A stretch of DNA of 64,000 nucleotides, from positions 62,001 to 126,000 of the forward strand of contig NZ_FNRJ01000011.1 of the NCBI RefSeq assembly GCF_900107855.1. The letters are read 5' to 3'. Position 1 is the first letter of the stretch. Each line of letters begins with the position of its first letter. The notes beneath the pieces are model-generated. The model was not told the DNA's origin. It was given only the letters and a program-made list of their open reading frames with translations, and searched no databases. The translations under genes and the position numbers were made by a program. The stretch is from Marinobacterium iners DSM 11526. GTDB taxonomy: Bacteria > Pseudomonadota > Gammaproteobacteria > Pseudomonadales > Balneatricaceae. Positions 27,774 through 36,716 of the stretch are shown piece after piece.

Positions 27774-29264
27774 TTAATGCCCGGACATGAATTTTTCGAC
27801 CGCTTCAGGCTTGTTGTGGATCGCCTGTTTGTCGACGATGGTGCGGCTGGCCTCATTGAGGCCAATAACGTCGACCTCAACACCTTCGCGGCGGAACTTG
27901 AGCACGACCTTGTCCAGTGAACCAACGGCCGTAATATCCCAGAAATGAGCCTGGCTCAGGTCGATTACGACCTTATCAAGCGCTTCCTTGAAATCAAAGG
28001 AGGCGATGAATTTTTCCGCCGAGGTGAAGAATACCTGTCCGACCACTGTGTACGTACGGGTGGCGCTGGCATCGTCCTTGTGTGAGCGGATTGCCATGTG
28101 CTGACCCACCTTGTTGGCGAAGAACAGCGACGCCAGCAGTACCCCAACGAACACACCGATTGCCAGGTTGTGTGTTGCAACCACTACGGCGACGGTGGCG
28201 ATCATGACCACGTTGGTCGACATCGGGTGTTTCTTCAGATCCCGAATCGATGCCCAGGAGAAGGTGCCGATGGACACCATGATCATCACGGCCACCAGGG
28301 CCGCCATCGGGATCTGGCTGATCCACTCGTCCAGAAAGACCACCAGAATGATCAGGAACAGACCCGCCACGAAAGTGGAGAGACGGCCTCGACCACCGGA
28401 TTTCACGTTAATGATCGACTGTCCTATCATCGCACAGCCGGCCATGCCGCCGAGCAGGCCCGAACCGATATTGGCGATGCCCTGACCCTTGCACTCACGG
28501 TTGCGGTCGCTGCTGGTATCGGTCAGCTCATCTACGATGTTGGCGGTCATCAAGGATTCCAGAAGGCCGACCACGGCCAGGCCAAGGGAGTAGGGCAGGA
28601 TGATCATCAGAGTTTCAAGGTTGAGCGGCACTTCAGGCCAGAGGAAAATCGGCAGGGTGTCCGGCAACTCGCCCATGTCGCCAACGGTGCGAATATCGAG
28701 GCCGAAGATCATGGCTACGGCGGTCATGGATATGATGCAGACCAGTGGTGAGGGCAGGTTCTTGCCCAGCATCGGTACATAGGGGAAAAGATAAATGATA
28801 CCCAAACCGGCGGCCGTCATGGCGTAGACATGCCAGGTCACGTTGGTCAGCTCGGGCAACTGAGCCATGAAGATCAGAATGGCCAGTGCGTTGACGAAGC
28901 CGGTTACCACCGAGCGCGATACAAAACGCATCAAGTCACCCAGCCTGAGAAAGCCCGCCAGAATCTGAATCACGCCCGTAAGCAGAGTCGCGGCAAGCAG
29001 ATACTGCAGACCATGTTCCTTAACCAGCGTTACCATCAAAAGCGCCATGGCACCGGTGGCGGCCGAGATCATCCCGGGGCGACCGCCCACAAAGGCGATG
29101 ATGACGGCGATACAGAAAGAGGCATAGAGGCCAACCTTGGGATCGACACCGGCAATGATGGAGAAGGCGATTGCCTCGGGAATCAGGGCCAGTGCCACAA
29201 CCGTTCCCGCAAGCAAGTCGTTGCGGATATTGGAGAACCAGTCCTGTTTGATTTTTTGCAGCAT
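27774..29264 (-). CDS. SulP-family anion transporter with STAS domain
   Basis: 496 residues with 10 to 14 membrane helices; SulP marks include the early [19 protein letters not shown] and the [28 protein letters not shown] stretch. A short STAS domain occupies about residues 400-490 ([23 protein letters not shown]). SulP proteins carry sulfate, bicarbonate or dicarboxylates, usually with Na+ or H+. The substrate is not readable from sequence: the C-terminus and the usp partner resemble BicA-like bicarbonate carriers, whereas divergence from cysPTWA points to sulfate. Confidence 0.87.
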   Translation of the reverse strand: MLQKIKQDWFSNIRNDLLAGTVVALALIPEAIAFSIIAGVDPKVGLYASFCIAVIIAFVGGRPGMISAATGAMALLMVTLVKEHGLQYLLAATLLTGVIQILAGFLRLGDLMRFVSRSVVTGFVNALAILIFMAQLPELTNVTWHVYAMTAAGLGIIYLFPYVPMLGKNLPSPLVCIISMTAVAMIFGLDIRTVGDMGELPDTLPIFLWPEVPLNLETLMIILPYSLGLAVVGLLESLMTANIVDELTDTSSDRNRECKGQGIANIGSGLLGGMAGCAMIGQSIINVKSGGRGRLSTFVAGLFLIILVVFLDEWISQIPMAALVAVMIMVSIGTFSWASIRDLKKHPMSTNVVMIATVAVVVATHNLAIGVFVGVLLASLFFANKVGQHMAIRSHKDDASATRTYTVVGQVFFTSAEKFIASFDFKEALDKVVIDLSQAHFWDITAVGSLDKVVLKFRREGVEVDVIGLNEASRTIVDKQAIHNKPEAVEKFMSGH

Positions 29265-29370
29265 TACAGCGCTCTCAAGATCGATGAATATTAGCAGGGG
29301 CGCGATTATAGCAAATTTCTATATGGCTATAAAATTATAAGATTTGGATTATTGATTTCCTTTTGTTATA

Positions 29371-29384
29371 AAGAATCCATTCTT
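29371..29384 (+). promoter_or_regulatory. Inverted repeat in the cysP leader, possible operator
   Basis: AAGAATCCATTCTT has six-base arms around two bases, 25 bases before the cysP start and next to an AT-rich TTATAAAG stretch that may be a -10 region. CysB control of this operon is expected from the family, but I cannot show that this is a CysB site. Confidence 0.3.
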
Positions 29385-29408
29385 AAGACCCTGACAAAAG
29401 GTGCAATG

Positions 29409-30404
29409 ATGAAAAACTGGATCAAGGCGGCTGCTTTGGGCGCTGCCCTGCTGTCGCAGCCGGTACTGGCTGAAGAGCGTGAACTGCTTAACACATCATA
29501 CGACATTGCCCGTGAGCTGTTCGCTGACTACAACGAGCATTTCAAGGCTCACTGGCAGGCAAAAACCGGTGAAACCGTTGCCATCAAACAGTCCCATGCG
29601 GGCTCTTCCAAGCAGGCCCAGGCCATTCTGCAGGGACTGCGTGCAGATGTCGTTACCTTTAACCAGGTGACTGATATCGACATCCTGCATGAGCGTGGCA
29701 ATCTGATTCCGGCAGACTGGTCCGAGCGTTTGCCCAACGCCAGTTCTCCCTACTACTCCACCATGGCGTTTCTGGTTCGTGAAGGTAACCCGAAGAACAT
29801 TCAGAACTGGGATGACCTGATTCGTGATGATGTGGCACTGGTAATGCCGAACCCGAAAACGTCCGGCAACGGTCGCTATACCTACTTGGCCGCACTGGGT
29901 TACGCCCAGAAAGTGTTCGGCGGTGATCAGGAAAAAATCGACCAGTTTCTGGCCAAGTTGCTGCGACAGGTAAAAGTGTTCGATACCGGCGGCCGCGGCG
30001 CCACCACCACTTTTGTTGAGCGTGGCATTGGTGACGTGCTGCTGACCTTCGAGAGCGAAATTCTGAACCTGGCCGACAGCCATAAGGGTGCCTATCAGGC
30101 GGTGACACCGAAAGTCAGCTTCCTGGCCGAATTCCCGGTGACCTGGCTGGAAAGCAATAACGAGCGCAATGGCACAACCGATCTGGCCAAGGCCTATCTG
30201 GAAGAGCTGTACTCCGAAGCGTCTCAGCGTCTGTTGGCCGGCTATAACTACCGTGTTCACAACGATGTCGTGAAAGCCGAAACAGCGGATCGTTTCCCTG
30301 AAGTTGAGCTGCTGCCGATTCAGGCCATTACCGGCAGCTGGCAGAAGGCGATGGACGAACATTTTGCCAGCGGTGGCAAGCTGGACCAGCTGCAGCGTCG
30401 CTAG
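29409..30404 (+). CDS. cysP: Sulfate/thiosulfate ABC transporter binding protein
   Basis: 331 residues. Signal peptide ends PVLAEE; the mature part carries the family signature LNTSYDIARELFADYN, the IKQSHAGSSKQAQAILQGL anion-binding loop and DTGGRGATTTFVERG. The wording is closer to E. coli CysP than to Sbp, so thiosulfate as well as sulfate is likely. ATG at 29409 is chosen for its spacing from AAAGG; an ATG directly before it (29406) is equally in frame, and a TTG far upstream is less likely. First gene of cysPTWA. Confidence 0.92.
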   Translation: MKNWIKAAALGAALLSQPVLAEERELLNTSYDIARELFADYNEHFKAHWQAKTGETVAIKQSHAGSSKQAQAILQGLRADVVTFNQVTDIDILHERGNLIPADWSERLPNASSPYYSTMAFLVREGNPKNIQNWDDLIRDDVALVMPNPKTSGNGRYTYLAALGYAQKVFGGDQEKIDQFLAKLLRQVKVFDTGGRGATTTFVERGIGDVLLTFESEILNLADSHKGAYQAVTPKVSFLAEFPVTWLESNNERNGTTDLAKAYLEELYSEASQRLLAGYNYRVHNDVVKAETADRFPEVELLPIQAITGSWQKAMDEHFASGGKLDQLQRR

Positions 30405-30413
30405 GAGCCCCAC

Positions 30414-31304
30414 GTGACCTCACGGCAACACTCAGTACCGCAATCATCAGGCGCCCCCTTTGGGGGGCGTCTTTTTGGCAGCAGAAGCAAGCGGGTGCTG
30501 CCCGGCTTTGCACTGAGCCTTGGCATCTCCCTGTTCTTCGTCAGCCTGGTGCTGTTGCTGCCCATCAGTGGGCTGGTGATGGAAACCTCGGGGATGGGTT
30601 GGGCGCGTTTTTGGCAGGTCATAACCGACCCGCGCGTGATTGAATCCTACAAGGTAACGCTCTGGACCGCCCTGGCGGCTTCACTTTTCAACGGCGCGTT
30701 TGGTCTGTTGCTGGCGTGGGTGCTGGTACGGTACGAGTTCCCGGGCAAGCGGCTGGTGGATGCGATGGTCGATCTGCCCTTCGCGCTGCCGACGGCGGTT
30801 GCCGGCATTACGCTGGCGGGCCTATTCTCACAGAACGGCTGGTACGGTCAGTGGCTGGCACAGCTGGGGATCGATGTGGCCTTTACGCCGCTGGGTATTG
30901 TGGTCGCCATGTCGTTCACCAGTATCCCCTTTGTGGTGCGTACCGTTCAGCCAGTGCTGGAAGATATGGCCCCTGAGGATGAAGAGGCCGCCATTACACT
31001 GGGAGCCACCGATCTGCGCGTATTCAGACAGGTGGTGTTTCCGGCGATCTGGCCGGCACTGGTGACCGGTATTGCGCTCTCTTTTACCCGCAGTCTGGGT
31101 GAATTTGGCGCCATCATCTTTATTGCGGGCAACATGCCCTATGTGAGTGAAGTGACCAGCCTGATGATCTTCATTCGGCTGCAGGAGTTTGACTACGCCG
31201 CCGCCAGTGCCATCGCATCCGTGGTGCTGCTGGTATCGCTGGTCCTGCTGTTTTCAATCAACCTTTGGCAGGCGCGGTTTCTGCGCCGGCTGGCAGGTCG
31301 GTAA
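30414..31304 (+). CDS. cysT: Sulfate/thiosulfate ABC transporter permease CysT
   Basis: 296 residues with six membrane helices and the EAA loop EEAAITLGATDLRVFRQVVFPAIWPAL (residues near 185-210), typical of CysT/CysU. GTG at 30414 is the only start that leaves a usable ribosome site (GGAG just after the cysP stop). Compared with E. coli, the N-terminus has roughly 20 extra residues (up to about SRSKRVLPG), and that stretch is encoded by a G/C-rich hairpin plus T-run described separately. A later GTG within RVLPG would avoid it but has a poor ribosome site. Confidence 0.9.
   Translation: MTSRQHSVPQSSGAPFGGRLFGSRSKRVLPGFALSLGISLFFVSLVLLLPISGLVMETSGMGWARFWQVITDPRVIESYKVTLWTALAASLFNGAFGLLLAWVLVRYEFPGKRLVDAMVDLPFALPTAVAGITLAGLFSQNGWYGQWLAQLGIDVAFTPLGIVVAMSFTSIPFVVRTVQPVLEDMAPEDEEAAITLGATDLRVFRQVVFPAIWPALVTGIALSFTRSLGEFGAIIFIAGNMPYVSEVTSLMIFIRLQEFDYAAASAIASVVLLVSLVLLFSINLWQARFLRRLAGR
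30452..30476 (+). terminator. Terminator-like hairpin inside the cysT 5' coding region
   Basis: Arms CGCCCCC (30452-30458) and GGGGGCG (30463-30469), closed further by G-T and G-C pairs, are followed at once by CTTTTT. This is a complete intrinsic-terminator pattern 38 bases after the cysT start codon and 48 after the cysP stop. It could make cysP far more abundant than the membrane parts. Confidence 0.65.
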
Positions 31305-31310
31305 TTGATC

Positions 31311-32174
31311 ATGAGACGTGCACAACATAACCGCATTGGTGATCAGCCCTGGGTGAAGTGGCTGTTGGTCGGGTTGACCCTGACGCTGGCTGTACTGCTG
31401 TTACTGGTGCCGCTGGTGATGATCTTTGCCCAGGCGCTCAGTGCCGGTGTCGCCGGCTATATTGAAAACCTGAGCGACAGTATTACCCTGCACGCCATCG
31501 GCCTGACCTTGCTGGTAGCGGCACTGACCGTGCCGCTGAATCTGGTATTCGGTACCGCACTGGCCTGGGCCGTGACCCGGTTCAATTTTCCGGGTCGCAA
31601 GCTGTTGATCACGTTGATCGATATTCCCTTTGCGGTCTCCCCGGTGGTGGCAGGTTTGCTCTACCTGGTGCTATACGGCAACAACGGCTGGGTGGGCAGT
31701 TGGCTCAGTGACTACGATGTTCAGCTGATGTTTGCCTGGCCGGGCATTGTCATGGTGACCGTGTTCGTGACCTGTCCCTTTGTTGCCCGTGAGCTGATCC
31801 CGCTGATGCAGCAGCAGGGCAGTGAAGAGGAAGAGGCTGCAGTGGTGCTCGGTGCTTCGGGCTGGCGGCTGTTCCGCAAGATCACGTTGCCCAATATCAA
31901 ATGGGCGCTGATTTACGGGGTGGTACTGACCAACGCACGGGCGGTGGGCGAATTCGGCGCCGTGTCGGTGGTGTCCGGCAATATCCGTGGCGAGACCAAT
32001 ACCTTGCCGCTGCATGTGGAGCTGCTGTATCAGGATTACAACATCGTGGGGGCCTTTGCCAGTGCCTCCCTGCTGGCGGGCATCGCGGTGCTGACGCTGG
32101 CGGTAAAAGGGTTTGTGGAGTGGCATCAAAGCCGCGAAACCGTGGAAACACCGAGTGACAGGACCGGCGCATGA
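31311..32174 (+). CDS. cysW: Sulfate ABC transporter permease CysW
   Basis: 287 residues, six membrane helices and the EAA loop EEEEAAVVLGASGWRLFRKITLPN, paired with CysT in the transport channel. ATG at 31311 is preferred; an in-frame TTG two codons earlier has a slightly better distance to CAGG. Its stop overlaps the cysA ATG. Confidence 0.92.
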   Translation: MRRAQHNRIGDQPWVKWLLVGLTLTLAVLLLLVPLVMIFAQALSAGVAGYIENLSDSITLHAIGLTLLVAALTVPLNLVFGTALAWAVTRFNFPGRKLLITLIDIPFAVSPVVAGLLYLVLYGNNGWVGSWLSDYDVQLMFAWPGIVMVTVFVTCPFVARELIPLMQQQGSEEEEAAVVLGASGWRLFRKITLPNIKWALIYGVVLTNARAVGEFGAVSVVSGNIRGETNTLPLHVELLYQDYNIVGAFASASLLAGIAVLTLAVKGFVEWHQSRETVETPSDRTGA

Positions 32175-33265
32175 CCATCAGAATTGAACGGGTAAACAAG
32201 TTCTTCGGCAACTTTCAGGCGCTGCATGACGTGAATCTGGAGATTCCCGAAGGCCAGCTGACGGCCTTGCTGGGACCATCCGGTTCCGGCAAGACGACGT
32301 TGCTGCGCATCATTGCGGGACTTGAAAGCAATGATCAGGGCCGCATTCTGTTTGGTGATCAAGATGTGAGCAAACTGCATGTGCGCGATCGCAATATCGG
32401 TTTCGTATTCCAGCACTATGCCCTGTTTCGCAACCTGACGGTGGCGCAAAACATCGCCTTTGGTCTGGAATCGTTGCCGCGCCGCGAGCGGCCGGCAAAA
32501 GCTGAAATCGCCAAGCGGGTGAAGGAGCTGCTGGAGATGATTCAGCTGCCGCAGCTGGCGGATCGCTATCCCGCCCAGCTCTCCGGTGGACAGAAGCAGC
32601 GTGTGGCCCTGGCACGGGCGCTGGCCACTCGGCCGCGGATTCTGTTGCTGGATGAACCGTTCGGGGCGCTGGACGCGAAAGTGCGCAAGGACTTGCGCCG
32701 CTGGCTGCGCAGCCTGCATGACGAATTCCACTTTACCAGCATCTTCGTGACTCACGATCAGGAGGAGGCGCTGGAGCTGTCCGATCAGGTCGTGGTAATG
32801 AGTCATGGTCGGGTGGAGCAGGTCAATACACCCACAGAACTCTATGCCCGACCGGAAAGCCGCTTCGTGTTCGATTTTCTGGGGCATGTGAATGTACTCT
32901 CGGGACAGATCGAAAGCGATCGACTGAGTCAGGGGGACGCTTGGGTCAGGCTGCCGCAGGCCGCACAGCAAGGCGAGGCACAGCTCTGTCTTCGTCCGCA
33001 TGAGGTCAGGCTGGTCGAGCAGCCATCCGAACATGCCTACCTGCCGTTCAACATCGAGGCCGTCAGCCTGATCGGCTCTGAGGTTAGGGTTGAGCTGCGC
33101 CCTGATGGCTGGGCCGGTGACGAGATCTGGGAAGTGGGCATCAGCCACGCCGAATTCAACCGGCGTCAGCCCAAGCGTGGTGACCGCTGCTACGCGGTGC
33201 CCGATGTGGGGCACCTGTTTGTGGGAACCGACAGCAAACCCAGGACACTGGCCTGGGCTCAGTAA
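32171..33265 (+). CDS. cysA: Sulfate/thiosulfate ABC transporter ATP-binding protein CysA
   Basis: 364 residues. Walker A GPSGSGKTT, Q-loop FQHYALF, signature LSGGQKQRVALARAL, Walker B ILLLDEPFGALD, H-loop VTHDQ, and a C-terminal regulatory OB-type domain (about 240-355). Completes cysPTWA. The stop overlaps the convergent phosphoesterase stop by 7 bases, leaving no room for a terminator between them. Confidence 0.93.
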   Translation: MTIRIERVNKFFGNFQALHDVNLEIPEGQLTALLGPSGSGKTTLLRIIAGLESNDQGRILFGDQDVSKLHVRDRNIGFVFQHYALFRNLTVAQNIAFGLESLPRRERPAKAEIAKRVKELLEMIQLPQLADRYPAQLSGGQKQRVALARALATRPRILLLDEPFGALDAKVRKDLRRWLRSLHDEFHFTSIFVTHDQEEALELSDQVVVMSHGRVEQVNTPTELYARPESRFVFDFLGHVNVLSGQIESDRLSQGDAWVRLPQAAQQGEAQLCLRPHEVRLVEQPSEHAYLPFNIEAVSLIGSEVRVELRPDGWAGDEIWEVGISHAEFNRRQPKRGDRCYAVPDVGHLFVGTDSKPRTLAWAQ

Positions 33266-34110
33266 CTCAGGCGCAGCGTCTGAGGCTTAAGCGGGGTGGC
33301 TGGCTCCAGTCGATCTGCCTCCGGCAGAATATCGGTACTGGGCCAGCGCCCGCTTGTCAGGGCCTGCGCGTATGCATCACACAGGTCCGCTTGTTGCATC
33401 CGTTGTCGGCTTTGCTGTGCTTGATACGGTAGCCGGTGCCAATTGGCCGTGACGCCATTGCTGTCGGGTTCCAGCAGCAGATACCAGCCATCCCGAGTCC
33501 CGTCATTGGCGGGCATGCCGATCACACCGGCGTTAAGCCAGTAGCCACGTTCAAGGCGCTCGCCAAACGGAATACCGCAATGCCCCCCGACCACCACATC
33601 GGCAGCGGTGGCTGACAGGCGTGCCTGTTTCAGTGCCTGCGGGGTGCCCGGGAAGATGAACTCGTTGATGCTTTGAGTGCTGCCGTGTACCACGCTGAAT
33701 CGGAGTGAACCCAGCTGAAAATCCACTTGCCCCGGCAGCTCGGCCATCCAGTACTGCTGCTCCGGGCTGACCCGTTGGCTGGCGTAGCGATACCACTCGA
33801 TCGACAGCAGTGAGCAGCTGCTGCCGCTGTCAAATCCACAGCCGCAGTCGGGCGCGCCGGCCCCTAATGACTGCTCACAGTTGCCCTGCACCACATGGAT
33901 GCCCCAGTGCCTGATCAGCTCAAGGGTTTCCACAGGCTCGGCGCAGTAGGCGATGATATCGCCGGTGCAGATGACCCGCTCGGGCGGGATCTGCAGCCGC
34001 TGTGCTTCGGCCTGCATCGCTTCGGTGGCGGCCAGGTTGCTGTAGGGGCCACCAAACAGCAATACAGGCCCGTTCAACAGTCCCAGGTCCCTCTTAGGGT
34101 TGATCATCAT
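33259..34110 (-). CDS. Calcineurin-like phosphoesterase family protein with altered metal site
   Basis: About 283 residues from the ATG at 34110, which overlaps the symporter stop; longer frames upstream lie antisense to that gene and are not credible. Later motifs of the superfamily are visible: CTGDIIAYCA (GD), VQGNCE (GN-D/E), VVHGST and VVGGHCGIPFG. The first motif, normally D-x-H-G-N, reads GGPYSNL instead, so the Asp and His that hold metal 1 are absent. A Cys cluster (DCGCGFDSGSSC) follows. It ends the ArsS-linked minus-strand run, so a phospho-intermediate of that pathway is a possible substrate (inference). Catalysis is uncertain. Confidence 0.75.
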   Translation of the reverse strand: MMINPKRDLGLLNGPVLLFGGPYSNLAATEAMQAEAQRLQIPPERVICTGDIIAYCAEPVETLELIRHWGIHVVQGNCEQSLGAGAPDCGCGFDSGSSCSLLSIEWYRYASQRVSPEQQYWMAELPGQVDFQLGSLRFSVVHGSTQSINEFIFPGTPQALKQARLSATAADVVVGGHCGIPFGERLERGYWLNAGVIGMPANDGTRDGWYLLLEPDSNGVTANWHRLPYQAQQSRQRMQQADLCDAYAQALTSGRWPSTDILPEADRLEPATPLKPQTLRLSY

Positions 34111-35501
34111 GGCTGTACCTGCATCCGGCTGTCCGATGGTCGGGGGCGGCGGGCACTCAGGCTGCCGATCTGGAACATCAGGCAGCCGATGACCAGCACG
34201 GCCAGTGAGATCCACAACAGCTTGGTGTACTTGTGTGCCTCGCCCAACAGAGCGCTGTAGCCCGAGGACTCGGTGAAATAGAGCACCGCACCCCCAAGGG
34301 CTACAACAAAGCTGCCCAGATAGCTCCACAGCGGAATGTCACGTTGATTGTCCCACAGGCTGAAAAAGATGACCGGGGCCAGGTACATGGACGCGGTACC
34401 GCTGACCGCCACGGCGCTGAACAGATCCTTGTTGCCCCAGAACACCAGCGCCAGCCCCAGCAGCATGAACAGCACCATGGCGATACGGCCGTTGTTTACC
34501 CGTGCCGGGACCAGCTTCATGTCCATCACTACCAGTTTGGCTGAACTGGACAGGGTGCTGTCCAGGGTCGACATGGCCGAAATTACCAGCGTGGCGCTGA
34601 ACAGCAGCATGGGCCATTCACCCAACAATCGCGTCAGCGCCTGGTTCATGTCTTCACCACTAAAAGCACCGGCACCGGCAATAACGCCCAGTGAACCAAA
34701 GGCGAGAATACACAGGGTGCTGATCCAGCCGGCATGGATGAAGCTGCGCCAGGTGGTGCGGCGGTCGGCAAGGAAGCCACGATCCATCATCACCGGGTCG
34801 TGCATCGGGTAGCTCCACACCTGCAGCAGGGCGACCAACAGCAAAATGGGGCCGGGATCACTGATCTCAAAGGGCTTGAAATCGAGCAGGGCGACAGAAA
34901 AGTGACCTCCGGCCACGGCAAAAATCAGCAGCAGCCCCAGCACTGCAAGGAACACCAGCATCTGGAACAGGTCGGTGCGCAGGCTGGCGTGCAGGCCACC
35001 GAGCATGGAGTAGATCAGGGTCACAAGCGACACGGCCAGTACCGCCAGGGTATAGGCCTGAGAACCGGCCACACCGAACAGAATGCCGATTACCAGCAGG
35101 TTGGCGAACACCTCGCTGACAAGGCGTACGCCGATCACCAGGTTGTAGCAGCGGGTGCCCCAGTGGCCAAAGCGTTCATGCAGGAAGGCCTGAATGCTCG
35201 TGTGCCCCTGTCGAAAGCGCAGGTGGTCGATGATCAGGGCACCGGTAAAAAACGAGAGGTAATAGGCGGCGTAGGCAAGCGTGCCCCAAATGCCGTAGTA
35301 AAAACCCAGAATGGCGGCGTTGAGCAGCGAACGGGCAAAGATCCAGGTGGTGACCTGAGAGAAAATCAGCGTGATTAGCCCCGGTGCATCGCCTTCGGCA
35401 GAGCGGCCATGGAAAAAGCCGTTTTCCTGTGTCCTTTGGCGGGACAGATACAGCGAGAAGGCAGCCACGATCATAATCAAAACAGCCAGCGGAGTGTTCA
35501 T
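34107..35501 (-). CDS. Sodium:solute symporter family protein
   Basis: 464 residues and about 12 membrane helices. SSS features include the early SQVTTWIFARSLLNAA segment and the ISAMSTLDSTLSSSAKLVVMD stretch, which matches the Na+-site helix 8 of this family. The substrate cannot be read. It belongs to the minus-strand run headed by the ECF sigma factor and ArsS, so export or uptake of an arsenic-containing or sugar metabolite is possible, but only by association. Confidence 0.8.
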   Translation of the reverse strand: MNTPLAVLIMIVAAFSLYLSRQRTQENGFFHGRSAEGDAPGLITLIFSQVTTWIFARSLLNAAILGFYYGIWGTLAYAAYYLSFFTGALIIDHLRFRQGHTSIQAFLHERFGHWGTRCYNLVIGVRLVSEVFANLLVIGILFGVAGSQAYTLAVLAVSLVTLIYSMLGGLHASLRTDLFQMLVFLAVLGLLLIFAVAGGHFSVALLDFKPFEISDPGPILLLVALLQVWSYPMHDPVMMDRGFLADRRTTWRSFIHAGWISTLCILAFGSLGVIAGAGAFSGEDMNQALTRLLGEWPMLLFSATLVISAMSTLDSTLSSSAKLVVMDMKLVPARVNNGRIAMVLFMLLGLALVFWGNKDLFSAVAVSGTASMYLAPVIFFSLWDNQRDIPLWSYLGSFVVALGGAVLYFTESSGYSALLGEAHKYTKLLWISLAVLVIGCLMFQIGSLSARRPRPSDSRMQVQP

Positions 35502-35502
35502 C

Positions 35503-36093
35503 TCAGTTCCCGTTCGTGTCAGTCAGGTTGTTGGAGTTAGACGGTGAGGCTGCAGCGGCAGGAAACCGGCACGGCGCCTCGGCGGTAACCAGATGGAGAT
35601 CCGCAAACAGGGCGCCGGTTTGAACACCGGTATTGTCGCTGTCAGACGCTATGGCAAGTTGCAGCGTGCGGGCCAGGCCCAGCTTCATGCGTGTGCCGAG
35701 GCTCATGGCACTGTCGGGAAGGTCAAAGGTGACGTAGACACGGGCGGCATAGTCATCGCCCGCCTTGGTGGTCATGTCAGCCTGCTCGATGGGGCTGTCG
35801 ACCCACCAGCGCCAGCAGAGCACCGGCGTTTGATCCAGATCCACCTGCAACGGGCGCGCCAGCAGCGCCATGGCGGCTTCGGCACGGGCTTCAACAGCTG
35901 CAACCCCCTGATGTTGGCGCAGGCCATATTGAGTCGCCGGGATGTTGTCCTCGAAACGTACCAGCTGCCAGGGTTCCTGGGGCAGGCTGCTGTAGCGGCT
36001 GAAATCACCCAGCATGACGACTTCAGCCCCCGACAGGGCCGGGGTACACAGCGATGCACTCAAAACAGTGGCACACAGCAAACGGCTTCTCAT
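35503..36093 (-). CDS. DUF3047 protein with an internal in-frame deletion
   Basis: 196 residues, signal peptide ending PALSGA. The first half has the family core (CWRWWVDSPIEQAD, KAGDDYAARVYVTFD) and the end has ASDSDNTGVQTGALFADLHLV. From memory of the family, some 60 residues that normally lie between these (the W.NR-P-G..., RS/VVRSG and FG.EPP parts) are absent: the text jumps from LARTLQ to LAIASDSDNTG. The reading frame is kept. It may be a natural short form or a decaying gene. Function of DUF3047 unknown; periplasmic by its signal. Confidence 0.7.
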   Translation of the reverse strand: MRSRLLCATVLSASLCTPALSGAEVVMLGDFSRYSSLPQEPWQLVRFEDNIPATQYGLRQHQGVAAVEARAEAAMALLARPLQVDLDQTPVLCWRWWVDSPIEQADMTTKAGDDYAARVYVTFDLPDSAMSLGTRMKLGLARTLQLAIASDSDNTGVQTGALFADLHLVTAEAPCRFPAAAASPSNSNNLTDTNGN

Positions 36094-36716
36094 ATCGAAT
36101 GTCCTGACAGGGATGGATAGTGTTGCAGTCGCACTAGATCGTCGGGCTCATCCAGATCCCAGAGCGGCTCACTTTCATGCCAGCGCCAACCCAGTTGTCT
36201 GAGGCGGTCACGGGTCAGCGTTGTTACCTGATCCGTACTCCATGGCATATCGCTGAACAGGGATGCATCAAATCGGCGCAGCCCCAGCAGGGAGTAGCCG
36301 CCATCCAGCACGGGGCAGAGGCAGGCATCTTGTTTCATCAGCGTGGTAGCCATGGCCTGCAGCTTTGGTGCTTCCAGCTGCGGGCAGTCGGTGCCGATCA
36401 GCATCACCGGCAGTCCTGATGCCAGCCCCCGTCGAGCCGCTGTGGCCATGCGCTGGCCCAGATCCCCGTCGGACTGTTCGGTCAGTTCGAGCCGGTCATT
36501 GTCATGCCAGTGGTGCCAGTAGTCGGCACGTCGGTCCGGGGTCACACACAGCTCCACCGGACCCAGATCGGCCGCCAGCGCCTGTGTAACCACGTGGTGC
36601 AACAGCCGGTCGGCCAGTTCGGCGGCCCCCTGTGCCCCCAGTGCCGGAATCAGCCGGGTCTTGGCAAGGCCTGGCCGGGGTTCCTTGGCGATGATGATGA
36701 TGCGTACTGCGTTCAT
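36090..36716 (-). CDS. TIGR04282-type transferase (rSAM/selenodomain-associated, CofC-like)
   Basis: About 208 residues from ATG 36716, overlapping the previous stop; the longer frame to 36779 is not needed. Nucleotidyltransferase-like fold: IIIIAKEPRPGLAKTRLIPALG is the nucleotide-binding start, then LIGTDCPQLEAP and LDGGYSLLGLRRF. TIGR04282 'transferase 1' genes are known to sit with the radical SAM/Cys-rich family to which ArsS belongs. The likely role is activation or transfer of a sugar or phospho group in that pathway; the exact reaction is not known to me. Confidence 0.82.
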   Translation of the reverse strand: MNAVRIIIIAKEPRPGLAKTRLIPALGAQGAAELADRLLHHVVTQALAADLGPVELCVTPDRRADYWHHWHDNDRLELTEQSDGDLGQRMATAARRGLASGLPVMLIGTDCPQLEAPKLQAMATTLMKQDACLCPVLDGGYSLLGLRRFDASLFSDMPWSTDQVTTLTRDRLRQLGWRWHESEPLWDLDEPDDLVRLQHYPSLSGHSI

